Positions 13,101 through 26,330 are shown, numbered from the stretch's first letter. The stretch: 64,000 bases of DNA from Todiramphus chloris collaris (GCA_025345505.1 JANVCC010000022.1:34917741-34981740); one strand, 5' to 3'. The notes: generated from the letters alone by a model not told the origin. Numbers and translations: made by a program.

Positions 13101-15425
13101 GATAGCTGTGGCACTGGGACTGGACCTTGTCTGGTCTGGGACAACTGTCCCCACAATATGGTCACACTTTGAATGAGACTTATACTTGGGTGACCCCTGA
13201 TACTGCTGTGGATGAATCTATGTTGTATTTTGAATGGATTTTTTTTTAATTGTTGTTATTTTAGAGAAATTGTCGTGTCGCAATACATCATTGTAGACTG
13301 CACTGTTTAGATTTTGCCTCCTTCTCTCAAACATATATTTTAAGGTTGTTGTCATTTTAGATAGCATCTCTGAAATAGATTTCTGAATTATTTGAATGGA
13401 TACCAAAAGGTATTTTAAGACTTAATATTAGATTTGGTTCATATCTTTCACTCTGTCTTGCTTTCAAAATGCAGAATTGTGGGCCTCTGTCTGGATGATT
13501 GGCACAAAGATTTAATAATCTCTTTTGTCTTTATGGCAGTTCCATTTGTAGCAATTTAAGCATCAGTCTCCAGTGAGCCTGAGTCAAAAACTTTATTTAA
13601 TATGAGCCAGCTAAACATAATTTCCCATTTCTTTGATCTCCCCTATTTTAATTTGCTTCTTATCAGGTACCTGTAGGGCTAATAGATACAGTTGATGGTT
13701 TGCTGCTTACGGAAAGATCTCGTTTAAGCTGCATGGATTATTGTTGGTGAGATACTGCGGTATTCTTCTCCTTACGGATGTGGTAGTATAGGTTAGAGAT
13801 GTTCTGCTGACAAACACCCTGCAGCTGTTGTGGGTAAGGGTTTTGCTTCTGAATCTCCTTCCAGAAACTTCAGTAAAATACAGGGAAGGGACTTGATGAA
13901 CAACATCTGAGTAAGTGCCTGTTGGTTAACACTGGGGTTCCTACCTCAGTCACCTTAATGTGGCCCTGGATGAATGCTGAGTGACCAGACTCATACTGAA
14001 CTGTCCTGATCATTGTAAAGGTGCAAACACAAGCACAACGTTTGCATTTTGCCCTGCAGCAGCAGTTGGGGTCACTGGGTCAGGATCAGACCTCTTAGGC
14101 TCCCAGGTCCTCTGCCCAGCCCAAGGTGTTGGTGTACCACTCCATGGTACAGACCGATGCCCCCGGTGTTACACACTGGAGACATTTGTGGTGCGCAGTT
14201 TTATCTTTGAAGTTGCAGAGAGAGCACCCCATCTTGAACAGTACCAAATCCGGGCGTAAGCAAGGCAAGGATGAAAGAAATGCAGAGAAGAACTGAGCGT
14301 GGCCATCGGGTCAGCACTCTCCTGCCTGTCTCCTCACCGAGGGCCACCGTTTGCAAGCAAATTGCATCCTGAAATGCCTTTTGTGGAAGCAGCTGGAGAA
14401 GACATGAACATCTAAGCCCCTGATTTTTCTTTTGCTGCATCACTTGTTACTTGGAGCAGCAAGAGGCAAATCATGCTTCAGAATCCCAGGGGGAAAGCAT
14501 CTCAGGAACAAGTGTTAAACGCAGGAAGGACGAGCCAGGCTCAATTGATGTTTTGTGCTATTGCCTGTGCTCACTGGAGATTTAACCTGCTGTTTGCATT
14601 TCCTTTTGTCTGAAAATGAGCGCTGAGAGTTGGTGAGGGTTGCTCAGTCCCTGTGTCCTCCTCACCTGTGGAGACCACCTGAGCGTGTATTTGTAGAAGA
14701 AGAAAGGATCTGGTCTTTCATATTGTGGATTTTCATGCTTCTGTTCAGTTGTCTGATAAGGACCTTGGTGCTTCTGAAGTAGAGATCAGGTGTGCGCATG
14801 CACGCACAAGTACATTATACTAATTAGAGGCAATTTAAAAACCAAACTCTTCTGCACTATTTAAAACACAATAAACAGCTTTGCTCCCTAAGTGTTAATC
14901 ATCTCCTGCTGTTCAGTCTCTGAAGCTAAAACTCTCCACTCACTTCAAAACACTCTCTCAGTAACCAAGTGTGACATCGCAAAAAGGATTTTGAGGACTT
15001 CAGTTTGGGAAAAAGCAGATGTGTTTAGGAGAATGAAATCACCAAGGTCTTTGGATCTACAAAGAAACTCCAGGCAAGAGAAGGAGAAGAAATTTAAAAA
15101 AAAACCCTAGTCAGCATAAGGGGAAGGGCTCTGAAATCAGGTTTCTCAAGTCTCCCTGGGTGATGGCCCAGGCACCCTGCAGGTGCCCACACACCCAGGA
15201 GGAGTGCGGCAGAGGAAGGAGAGGAGCTGTTGGTCTGTGTGGGCTTTGAAGAGCCCCAGCCACATGCTCTGTGTCTGGGGAAGGACTCGGGGTTTCCCAG
15301 AGTCCCAACGTGAGAGCAGGCACAACATGATCTGAGTCAGTTATGCAAAAGCTGTACACTCCCAGCGTGTTTGATGGAGGCAGTGAGTTACCTGCCGTAG
15401 AGATGTATGTACCTGCCTTCCTGCA

Positions 15426-15474
15426 GCTGGGGGTACTGGGGTGCTGCTGGGGGTACTGGGGTGCTGCTGGGGGC
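15426..15474 (+). repeat. 20-bp tandem repeat with G-quadruplex motif
   Basis: Two exact copies of the 20-bp unit GCTGGGGGTACTGGGGTGCT (15426-15445 and 15446-15465) are followed by a partial third. The result is five runs of 4-5 guanines at 15429-15433, 15438-15441, 15449-15453, 15458-15461 and 15469-15473, separated by loops of 4 and 7 bases in alternation. This satisfies the G4+N1-7 pattern for a four-tetrad G-quadruplex. It lies on the strand that would be the GPR39 pre-mRNA sense strand. Confidence 0.9.
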
Positions 15475-15639
15475 CTTCAGCCCGCTGTGGGATGAGGCTT
15501 GCTGCTGGGCTTTGGCCAGGCAGAGGCAGATGGTCCTTCCCAGCCTGACACCATTGCCACCTCCTTTCCCAGCCATTCCGGAGATCGGATCCTGCCACGC
15601 ACACCATCACCCCTGGGAGATGGAGTGTGTTATTAAGCT

Positions 15640-15910
15640 GAACCTAGAAGTAAAGAAAGGCTTGAGAAATTGCTACAGTCGCTGACCCATGCATTTATTT
15701 TAATTGAGTCCATTAGCCTTAATTTTATAATTTCTAAATTAACTTTGCACATTTACAAATGGCCTTAATTGCTTCGTGGAGGGAGATGGGCTTTAACAAA
15801 GCTGAATGGATAAAAACTGTATCAGTTACATCTCTATCAGTGGGCTTGTTTGTAATATAATACTGCCAATTTAGATCAAGCAAATTGTTTAGAAAAGGCA
15901 TTGTTGAAGC
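15640..15910. promoter_or_regulatory. Candidate conserved non-coding element
   Basis: This is an AT-rich, non-repetitive stretch with many homeodomain-type cores, for example TTTTAATTGAG, CCTTAATTTTATAA, AAATTAACTTTG and GGCCTTAATTGC. It has no open frame and no transposon similarity that I recognise. The look is that of developmental enhancers embedded in long introns, but conservation cannot be judged from one sequence. Confidence 0.25.
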
Positions 15911-17482
15911 ATCAACTTACTTTAAGCCATTCTAGCTAGTAAGAAAATAACCCAAACCTCAACTGGAAGCTTCTACACGCAGGTTCCTCCCTATGCTGAA
16001 GCCTTTGTGCATGTTAAGTACCTATTTTAAGCACTATTTTAGTGCTTAAAAAAGGTGTTAGTGTGCAAATATCGAACCTGGAATTGCCTCTCTTGACTAA
16101 AAATAGCCTCTCTACATCAAAGTCCTCATCCAGAATTTGGGGTCATTCTTTGCAATTTTTATGCCACTCTGTGAAGAAAGCTCAGTTTTTATATTATAAT
16201 CTCCAATGCGGTTTTCTTTTGGACCTGCTGGAAAGACCTTCCAGTTTCTAGTCCCACAGCCTGGTGGGGGAAGGACATCTAGACAGGAGCTATTTAATCT
16301 ACAGATGCATATTAGAGGTTTTGGAAGTGATGTTATTAGAGGACTGTGCTGGAGAGTAACTAAATCCCTAATCGTTATTTATTTGTAGCAAATCTAGTAA
16401 ATAGAAAAAGGTTTCTCCAGTTCATTAAGAGATGTGCAGTGACAAGTGGTTTCAGAGGGCTTATAGGCTCGGCCTACTGGAGACATCCGTAAGGAAGTAG
16501 CCAATAAGAAATCAGCTGCATTTCATATTGTTGTGTGGTGGCTTTTTAAAATTCACCTAAATGCAAAAATTCTCCACCCCTCATAAACCTCTCACCTTCC
16601 TTCTGAGTGTGACGCTGAGACTTGAATTCAGTCCAACTGGCACATGGCCCCAAACGGCTGTTGCTGGTGTCCGTGTCCTGACCTGAATCTTTTCAGATTG
16701 TTTTCCTCATTATTGAGAAATGTCAAACTCTAACACTGAAATGCCTCTGTTGTCAGTGACTGCAAGGTGAATATTTAATGTTTTCCCTGAAACCTTGGCC
16801 TTCTTCAGAGGGAGCATTTCCTGAAGGCACTGTGAAGTGCAGCCAGCTGCATGAAGGATGAGCTACTGTGGCCACAAAACTGCTGCTGTACTAAACTTAG
16901 AGCAAGATGTTAAGGCTGAAATTTTACTTTCGAATGCTTCTATTCAAAGTAAGAAGGGATATGAATTAGAAGTTGTAGTTCTCTCATCTTTATCTAGAGG
17001 AAGTAAATCGGGGAGAGTTGAAAACCAAGGTTTGGAAAGTAATTTATTCAAAAGAAGAGAGAATTTTATATATTTGGGTTATTAATATGCAGCAGTGGCA
17101 TCTGTTCTTGAGAAGAAAGTGAACATAGAGACTTCAGCAGACAGCTCTGGTGCAACGTGTGACATTATAGTTGTTGATTGTCAGTAGTATACCGCGACTG
17201 ACATCGGACTGGGACAGGCAAGACCAATTTACACATGTTTTCATTTGAAGATGGCAAATGTTTCTTTGCAGAAGTGGATGATTTGACTGAAGCTTAGAAA
17301 CCAAAGACTCTTAATAAAGTAGTCAGCAACAAGAGGTATAGCCAGATTAAATACTTTTTCCCTTCCATCATCCATTTCAACCTATCAGTGCTCTTCTTCA
17401 GTTCTGCACTAGGATGAACTCCCTCCACCTTTCTTCCGTTTGCTCCTTCAAAAGAAAACCTTCTCTACCAGTAAATTGATGG

Positions 17483-18457
17483 TAGGGTGTTGTGGTTTAA
17501 GTCCAGACATCCAGCAGCAAAGCACCACGCAGCCACTCGCTCTCTCCTACCCTCCTCCCATGGGATGGGGAGGAGAAAATACAATGAAGGGGTCGAGACA
17601 AAGGACAGGGAGGGTTCACGCACCAATTATGGTCATGGGGAAAAGACAGACTTGATTTGCCAAAACAAAATGAATTTAATTTAAACAGCAAACCGCCACC
17701 AATTTACCAATTGAATCAGAGTAGGACAGTGAGAAATGCAACCAGATCTTAAAAACACCTTCCCCCCACTCCTCCCCACTTCCCAGGCTCAGCCGTGCTC
17801 CTGATTCTCTACCTGCCCCCCCCAGCACCTCAGGAGGGCAGGGAACAGGGGTTGCATCCCGTGTTTGTTCTGCTGCTCCTTCCTCCTCACGGGGAAAACT
17901 CCTCACAGTAGTCCCCTGCTGCAACGTGTCATCCTTCCCATGGGAAACAGTCCTCCATGAACTTCTCCGACCATTGTGGGTCCCTTCCGTGGGCAGTGGT
18001 CCTCCCAGGAATGGACTACTCTACCACGGGCTTCCCTCGCAGTCATGGCCTTCTTCAGGAGCAGCCACCTACTCCAGTGTGGGGTCCTCCCCGGGCTGCA
18101 GGTGGGGTTCTTCTCCATTGTTGATCCCTAAGGGCTGCAAGGGCTCAGCCTGCTGTCTCACCATGGGCCAAAGGAGAATGGCTGCTCCAGTGCACTTTCC
18201 TCCCTCCTTCCTCACTGACCTTGGTATCCACATAGTTGTCTCTCTCACATCCCACTTCTCTCCAAAACAAAAGAATTGCCCAACACGTTTTTCGCCTCTT
18301 ATATATGTTATCACAGAGGCTCTGATTGGCTTGACCTTGACTAGAGGCATGTCCATCTTGGAGATGGGGAAGCTTCTCAAAGCTTCTTACAGGGGCCATG
18401 CCAGTAGCCCCCTTCCCCTGCTACCAAAACCACCAGACACAATCCCAACACATAGGG
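17483..18457 (+). mobile_element. Solo LTR of an ERVL-like retrovirus fossil with TSD
   Basis: A 965-bp LTR runs from 17488 (TGTTGTGGTTTAAG) to 18452 (CCCAACACA), so it has the canonical TG...CA ends. It is flanked by a perfect 5-bp target-site duplication, TAGGG, at 17483-17487 and 18453-18457. No gag, pol or env remnant lies on either side, so this is a solo LTR, the usual product of recombination between the two LTRs of a provirus. The 5-bp duplication and the similarity of its 5' third to the LTR at 45776 support an ERVL-like family common in birds. The exact match of the duplication argues against great age, but no date can be given. Confidence 0.85.
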
Positions 18458-21400
18458 GTATTGTTGATCAACAGTAGAGCCGTGGCTATGACCTGGTGTG
18501 AACTTCCAGATTATTGGCTATTTTGAGGTTGGGTGTCTGTGGCTACATCAGAAACTTCCCATGTGGCTGGACGATATTTTCCTTGAAAAAGTTTTGTTTA
18601 AAACTATACATATATTTCTATAAAAACTTAACATGTTTTCTCCAAGGTCAGGAGTGGAGAAAACAAACTCCAGATAGTGAATCCTCTGGAGTTCTGGTCC
18701 CAGTGGGACCTAGGTTATTTTCAGAAAATATGGACCTGTTTAATGCGATTTTTGTTATTATACTTCAAAAAACTTATTTTGCTGCTTACTCATTCAGTTA
18801 TGAATTCAAAATACCTCTGAGAAAAGGGTAAAAACACAAAAAAACCAACCTCAAAGAACCAGTGTGTAGGGAACAGATAATATTTCACATGGTGATGATT
18901 TTAAAGACGTCACCCATGAATTCTGGCATTCATGTGCAGGTGAGTTCTGGTGCCCTTGACATTCATGGTGTTACAGCACTAGGAACAGAAGTCAGAGAGG
19001 GAGTTGAAGAAGGCTTTACCAAAGTAGCTCTGCTCTGCTGTCATTGTACCAATTTCCACTGTCTTTCACTTCCACCTCCACAGCCTCCACTAGATGCTAT
19101 GCTCCTCTTAAGTGCCGAATAGCAAGTATATCCCAGAGTGCAAGGATGCATCCAAACCCGTTAAATTCTTCATGTCTGCCTGGCCTGGAGGTTGTAGCAT
19201 TAATTTTTTCTAAGGCCACTGAAGGCCTCTTCAGTTACAAGAACTGCAAGGAGTCTAAGAGTCTGTTTAAACTGTGCATGACCCTTTTGTCTTGATCACT
19301 GTCTGACTTCATTTGACTTGGGTTTTCCTTTATTTTTGTTAAAGAATGTAATGATAAAGGCTACAAATATTAAAAGTTTAGGGAAAAGAGAAAGTGACAG
19401 GATGCAAAGGCTATCGTAGTTGTTGAAGATCTGTAAAATCCAGAAAGGCAATTTCTTATTTTCTTTCTTTCTTTTTATTTTTTTTTTTTTCCCCTCAGAC
19501 ATAAATGAGCAATAAGAGATAAACTAGGTGGGCTTCTTGAAGTTTAGTCTTCCATTGAGTAAAAAGTATGTGCAGAGTCACAGGAATGTAGGCTCTCTGA
19601 ACATGACCTGTGGAGAGCTGTCCTGTGAAGATGCTGTAAGAATAGGTGGTCGTCACGACCAAACTGAAAACTGCCTTTTTCATTTGCAGGAGGTTACGGT
19701 ACAGATGATAATGTTCAGATTGGAGGCTGTAATGGATGATTTGTACTGCATCCTTTGATGTTTGATAACAATCAACATCCTTTTATGTTTTATAATATAG
19801 AAACAGCAGCCACAAGCTGTGATTGAATCCCAGTGAGGCCTGAGACATAGGGCTAAGCCCATCCTACTCATCCTCCCTGCAGCTGTCCTGCCCTACTGAA
19901 TCTCACCTGCCTGATGCCTGGCTCATGCAGAGGTTTGTTACTTTGGAAAAGCCCACAGCTGTGTAAGTTTGGTCTCCCCATGACAGTGATCTGAGCTGGA
20001 AACCCAACAATTAAATGAGGGAATTTTGTACCCCAGCCAGTCCTAGAACCACTGCATCACCATGCAGAGAAGAAGTGCTTGGGAAAAGCTGGTGCTGTGT
20101 TTTGTGAGGCACTGGAGGTGAGATGCTCTCTGGAATTCTCCTCCTTAGGGGATTTTGGGGGAAAAGAAAAGCTGCATCCTGGATCCCCAAGGGACTGAGT
20201 CCATGGATATGACTCTAGTTCATTTCATCTTGAGAAGTAAAGGTAACCCCATGGTGCCCTGTGTGCTCCCATGTCCATGACATGGACATCCCATGACATG
20301 GACACATCCCAAAGTGGCCCACCATGCTAGGCTTGGGCACCAGAGCTTGGAGGGTCTCTGCAGCTCCTGTGTGAGCCTGCCATAATGTTCCAGGCTTGAG
20401 AGATCTTCATCCAGGTCTTCTTGGATAAAAGTCTGCCAACCATAATCTTTGGGATTAAAAAAATTTGGATTTAAATAGAACACTTGATTCTCATACTGAA
20501 ATGATAGAGGTGTCCATGACGAGTAAGTCTGCTGTAAACTCATGACTTGTAGAGGGCACAACTGCAGATGAGCTACATATAGCTACAAGGGTTTCCTTCA
20601 GGCATCGAGGCAATGTGATCCAAGATGAACATTCCTAAGAAGCTAGGGAAATGAACACTTTCTGTGGCTGTGGGATTTCCTCTGTATATGGTGAGGACTT
20701 TGGGGGCATTCGAGAAAGGGACTCCAGTAGAAATGATGTCAGGATGAAAACAGGGATGATTCTGTTTGGTTGCATGAGGGTATCAGAATATCCTTCTTAT
20801 TTATCCCAGTATAATGGAAGTGGAGAGGGGATGTGAATTGCTGTCTATAAATACATCAGAGAAGTAAACACCAGGGAGAGAAAGGAGCTAGTTCAGCTGG
20901 AGGACAGTGCTGGCACAAGAACAAATTGGTAATAAACTGGCCGTGAATAAATTTCAGATGGAAATTAGAAGCAGCTTTTTAATCAGTAAAAAGGTGAGGT
21001 TCTGGAAAAGCCTTTCACTGGGATTTTGGGGGTGAAAACCTAACTAGTTTGCAGGTGGATCTTAATCAGTTTATTGAAATGATTGTGTGATGTGGTTGTC
21101 TCCGATATCAAGGGACAGGGCTCCTTGACCTATACATCCCTTTAGTGCTATGTTCCTACATATTGTATTTTGTAATTCGCTCTGAATTGCCAAAGTGCAC
21201 TGAGGACAGTGAAATGCTGCGTTCTTCTGATGCAATGTTATTTTTCAAAAAGCATATCAAACTGTAAAAGCCCAGGGATAAGGATAGTGCTGGGCACCTT
21301 TTTATTTAACCTCCTTTAAAATGAAACCTGGGGACTAAATGGCTGTAGTCACTCAGAGGACATTGGCCATATCTCTCCCCACTCCATAACTAATTTAATT

Positions 21401-23558
21401 TCTGAAACTTGTGCTTCCAAAAAATATTGGCTGCTTAGAATTGGAAGTGTTAGAGGATATATAATATTCAAGGTTACTGTATGATTAAGGACAGCAAGCT
21501 GCCATCGCATACACTAGGTGTTAGCACAGCCTTATCCACAAAAAGACTGGAAACTAATCATTACTGCTTGCTACTTCCCGTAGTGGTAAACACCTCAAGC
21601 AATAGAGAAAGCAATTTCTTACTTAGAAATTGTTTTACCCTTTTTCCTTTGAACATCTAGAACCGTCGCTCTTGGGTCCCTCCCTTCTGATCGATTGATT
21701 GACAGTTGCAATGGAAAAAGCAGTTGGCTGCTAAAAAAAAACCCCAAACCCAGCTCTCTAGTTTTGTAGTTGGGAATGTGAGTTTTAAAATGAATCCTGT
21801 GAGACTAACTGAATGTGATTGGCATCTGCCACTGATACAGTGAGGAGAGGAAAGACCTCCATTCCCAACTGGGAGAAAACAGACACCTTGCAAAAAGCTG
21901 TTCTTTTTCCTTCATTCATCATCTCTCAGGGTTCACAGCAGTAGGTAAATAACAGAAAACAAATTCTAGATTCTGAGTGTGCTTTTTGAAATGGCAGAAA
22001 GCAAATCAGCAGCCTGGTTCTTCCTAGGCTAAGGGGTCTCAGAAATTAAGTCAAACTATGATGAATGCACCGTAATACTGAAATTCCAGCAATGATTACT
22101 GTGTGAGCATTATAAACAACTAGTCCGAGGGAATAATTTGTTTTGCATTGAACAGAGTGCTCTGGTTGTGATTGTCAGCAGAATCTAATACTGGTCCCAA
22201 AACTCATTTTTATTTTAAGAAAGGTGTAATAAGCAGATCAAAGAATGTGAGAAAAGAAAAAAAAAATCTAAATCGAAGCACATATAAGCTCATAAAACAT
22301 CCTCTGCATGAAGGATTGCAATCATAAAATGCAGTTTGTTTATGTAGGTTTTAAAAGACTTTGTGTATCTTATTGACTGTTATGTGTAACAGAACTTCTT
22401 GTGTTTGAGCCCTGACTTCTGCATGGTGTGGCACAGAGCTGCTCGTGTTGTCCAGTGTAAAAGTGAAGGATCTCATTCATGCAAGTCAGATCCGCTTTGT
22501 GTCCCCGGTGGATAATTCCCTCCATTTTTGACACATCTGCTACATCGGATTTGCAAGCACATCTGGCAGTTGCCTCTGCAACGCATACAGTGCAACCGCT
22601 CTGCGTATGCGGCAAGGGTCCTGGTTTGGAGCTGCATCTGCAGTCAATGTGTGCTCAGAGCACTGTGAATTAGCAGTTCCATTCCTAGGAAGGGGATGTT
22701 AATCTACTGCCAAAGTACATTGAATCAGTAGGTCTCCTGCAATGACTGGAGATTAGCCCTATATTTCCATATGTTCCAGCGCCTTTAACCAAGATAATAT
22801 TTATTGATGTTGGAGTCTGGTTTCCTTTTAGTCAAGGGGGAAGTGTTAGGAGGGAATACCCCAATTAAATGATGTTCTGCAGGACTTGACATTTGCAGTG
22901 CTTTTCTGTCTGAAACTCTTATCCCCTGAACTGGATGGCTGAATTTGCCTTCAAATTTAGTTTGTTGAGCATGATACACAAATGAGGAATAAAATACTTA
23001 TATTTTTTATATCTTCATTTTTCCTGAGGAATAAAGGAAATACGGGCTGATGCATGCTTAGGACTCAAATTGGAAAGTAATCTCTCAAACCTTAAACACC
23101 TTTTTAAATGTAGCTACAACTCCCTTCATTACCTACTAGACCAAACTGATTATTTTGAGCATTTCTGCTTGGTTTTGCTGGTGATGCTCTTGGGTCCTTT
23201 AGCATCTACTCTGCATCCTTTGCAGCCTGACCATGAGGCAACTGTAAACTGATGTTTACTGTGTAAGAGTCCGGCTGAGGGATTTTGACACAAGAGGTTA
23301 TTTCTGAAAAAACATGATGTTGGACTAATCTACCATGGAGCAATCGTTTGCTGCAATGGATTTACCTGTCCCCTGGCAGAGGCTTGTTAGGAAAAGGGAG
23401 TGAGTGGGTTTCAAAGTGTTGCTTTGAGGCTGCTGTGGGAGAGGCAGTGCTGCTGGAGGCAATGGAGAGAGGGGGTACCACAGCTCCCACCATGTGAACT
23501 CTTTTGCCCCACATGTGTAAATTCCCAAGTCAGGTCTTCATCCTGGAAAACTGTGTCT
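18458..23558 (+). other. GPR39: GPR39 intron 1 between LTR and CR1, no gene seen
   Basis: I find no exon, RNA gene or recognisable transposon here. Small features include a 17-bp palindrome (TGTCCATG-A-CATGGACA, 20272-20288) with a partial direct repeat beside it, and T- and A-runs near 19483 and 22256. All reading frames are short and without family resemblance. Confidence 0.5.
20272..20310. repeat. Short palindrome with partial direct repeat
   Basis: TGTCCATG-A-CATGGACA (20272-20288) is a perfect palindrome around one central base. CATGACATGGACA recurs at 20292-20304. This is a local duplication of little apparent meaning. Confidence 0.6.
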
Positions 23559-24425
23559 CACAGAACCATAGAATGATAGGGGCTGGAAGGGACCTCTGGA
23601 GATCATCTAGTCCAACCCCTCCACCAAAGCAGGTTCACCTAGAGAAGGTCGCACAGGAATGCATCCAGGCAGGTTTTGAATGTCTCCAGAGACAGAGACT
23701 CCACCACCTCTCTGGACAGACTCATCCAAAGATCTGTCACCCTCAAAGTAAAGAAGTTCCTCCTCATGTTTAGATGGAACTTCCTATGTTCAAGTTTGTT
23801 TGTCTTTTACATCTTGTCCTGTCATTGGGCACCACTGAAAAAAAAACCGGTTGCATCCTCCTGACACCCACCCTTTAAGTATTTATTAGCATTGATAAAG
23901 ACCCCCTCAGTCTTCTCTTCTCCAGACTAAAAAACCCAACTCCTTTAGCCTTTCCTCATAAGACAGATACTATAACCCTCTAATCATCTTCATAGCCCTT
24001 TGCTGTACTGTCTCCAATAGTTCCCTGTCCTTCTTGAACCAGGGAGCCCAGAACTGGACTCAGTACTCTAGATGTGGTCTCACCAGGGCAGAATACAGAG
24101 GGAGGAGAACCTCCCTCAACCTGCTTGCCACAATCTTCTTGATGCACCCCGGGGTGCCATTGGCCTTCTTGGCCACAAGGGCACATAGCTGACCCATGGA
24201 TAACTTATTGTCCACCAGGGCTACCAGGTCTTTTTCAACAGAGCTGCTTTCTAGCAGGTCAGCCCCTAACCTGTACTGATAAATGGGGTTATTCCTCCTT
24301 AAGCATAGTACCCTACACTTGCCCTTGTTGAATTGCATGAAGTTTCTCTCAGCCCAACTCTCCAGCCTGTCCAGATCTTGCTGAATGGCAGCACAGCCTT
24401 CTAGTGTGTCAGCCACTCCTCCCAT
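23559..24425 (-). mobile_element. CR1 LINE fragment, antisense
   Basis: This is the longest CR1 copy in the window (about 870 bp), lying antisense to GPR39. Its 3' end is at 23559, where the + strand reads CACAGAACCATAGAATGATA, followed by GGCTGGAAGGGACCTCTGGA, the reverse complement of the CR1 tail. On the minus strand, a 121-codon frame (24060-24425) encodes the end of the reverse transcriptase and the following connection region. It starts ADTLEGCAAIQQDLDRLESW and goes on through NFMQFNKGKCRVLCLRRNNP, KDLVALVDNKLSMGQLCALV and LVRPHLEY. The C-terminal remainder lies in other frames, so the copy is broken. It is 5'-truncated inside the reverse transcriptase domain. Confidence 0.95.
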
Positions 24426-26267
24426 GAATCATGGTTGAGGCTTTAGTGGGCTTTTGATTTTCAGAGTAAGAAGGAGCAGGGAGGAGTTGAGATTTCACCG
24501 GGGCATAGGCCTCTGGAAACGAATGCTTGAGGATGTTCAGCAAATGCCATGAAGCTCACTGCCTTTGGAGGCACTGTCCTCTGGGTTGCTGCTGCTCTAG
24601 TTAACCTCCAGTTCCTGGAGGTGCATTTACTGTGTTTTCATTTCAATGCTGAAGGGTGGTGGTGTTACAAACAAGCAGCACTGAAGCTCGTAGCAGCCCT
24701 GGTCATGTAACCAGGTGCCATGTTGTAGGTACAATGATGAATTTTAAAAAGGAATGTAAACAACCAAATACTGCAGAAGTTTCTATAGGGATTTGAAAGG
24801 TTTCTGGAGTAAGCTGAGTTCAGTTCTGCAGATGTTCACAGTGTGAGGAGACACCTGGGACAGAGCACGAATTGCTAATTAAAACCAGAAAGAGGATAAG
24901 AAAACCTATGTCTCACCTGCTAGTGCAGAGTTAATGTTGAGTCAGAACAGGCTGCAAACTATGTCCCAGCTTGACATCCCTTCTCCTATTTGGTGTAAGG
25001 GAGAAGGAGGAGGGAGAGGGGCAAGGTGTTCACCTCAGCACCCTGGGAAAAAGGTCTCTTGAGCACTTGGAATGGCTGCAAGCAAAAGAGAGCAACATTT
25101 GCTAAGGCTGAAGAAGTGAGCAAGTGTGTGTTGCATATTGAGAGCTCAGGTCAGTCCCAGGAATTCAGGGAAGATGAAGTCCAGGTTGACTATCCCCACT
25201 GGAGGCAGGACAGGAGGCTGAGATGTGGGCCAGGGAGATGGGCACTGAGGCAGCAGGGTCTGGAAAAGATCAGGAAAAGAAGTGGTGGTGAGATGGGGAC
25301 TTCAATTCTTGCTCTAGCTAAACTACTTGCAAGCTGACAGTTGGACATCCAGGGATACGTCAGGGAGACAGGCTGAGCCTCTCACTGGGACACACTGAGA
25401 CAGGTCTGTAATGGAGAGGAAGATCTGAGTTGTCAGCATGGAAATGGCAGCTGAATTTGTGCTGGCAGCAGAGAGGGGAGCCAGCACTGATCTTCCTACA
25501 GGAAGGAGAGTGAGGAATTAATTGTTCCGGTGATGGAATGAAGAAGGAAAAAAAAATCAAAGAGACTGAGCTACTTGGGGTTGTGGAATAATTTCCATTT
25601 AGCAAAACTCTGCAAGATTGAAAGTATTAATTTTGCATTTTAAAAGGGTTTTTTTTGGGGGGGGAAATGCATGCTCCAGATAACCAACAGCCTCATACTT
25701 GCTAGGACACAACATCCAGGCAGAGTGTCCTAACCTGAAAATCCATGCTGTGACCAAAGAGCTCTTCCCATCACAAGCAAAACCAGTAAGGCACAGCTAG
25801 AAGTGCTGTGGACAAAATTTCAGAACTGCAGAACAAATGTTTTCAAGTGGCTGATTTGTTGGGCCCAGCTCTGGTCATCGTTTTAATTCAGCTCACTTGT
25901 GCAAGGGTGCTCACAACAAGCTTGGTGGGCTCTTTGTGCCCGTGCAGTCATGGAGATTTCATATAGTAGGAGGTAGAAAAGTGGAGAAGAGTAGCTGGTA
26001 AAACACGCAGCCGTCGCTCCGCTGTGAGTATTGCAGTTAAACATCAAAGCCTATGGATGTATTAAGAGGGTGGCAGAGATCAAGGAGTGCTGGCAGAGCA
26101 AATGGCGTGGTGGCAGCTGCACGCGAGCAGGCGGGCTGCTCCCCTCAGAGCTGTAATCCGAAAAGGAGAGAAATGCCCCTGCACTGACAGGAGGTGTATT
26201 TGTCACCATTCAGTAGCGTGACGTGGCTTTCAGCAGTGGCATGTTGTGCTTGCAGCTCTTCAGAATC

Positions 26268-26330
26268 CCATGCCTTGCCTTAGGTTACCTCTCCCCATGC
26301 CTTGCCTTAGGTTACCTCTCCCCATGCCTG
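26268..26330. repeat. 27-bp tandem duplication
   Basis: Two exact copies of a 27-bp unit beginning CCATGCCTTGCCTTAGGTTA lie at 26268-26294 and 26295-26321, followed by a 9-bp start of a third. Identity of the copies suggests a recent duplication or variable-number repeat. Confidence 0.95.

Larger units (their letters stand above)
9266..17482 (+). other. GPR39: GPR39 intron 1, segment between CR1 and LTR
   Basis: Non-coding, with no gene recognised. Contents worth noting are a polypyrimidine tract (10109-10190), a 20-bp tandem repeat with G-runs (15426-15474) and an AT-rich stretch with many homeodomain-type cores (15640-15910). A second AT-rich stretch at 12540-12760 has TTTAATTTAAG and GATAATTAGC-type sites. 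All frames here are short and unlike known proteins. Confidence 0.55.

Noticed and set aside
17926-18477. 183-codon + strand frame
   Set aside because: It lies almost wholly within the solo LTR, which is non-coding, so it is a chance frame in GC-rich LTR sequence.
25657-25664. Run of eight G residues as a possible quadruplex
   Set aside because: A single G-run without the other three runs nearby does not meet the motif.
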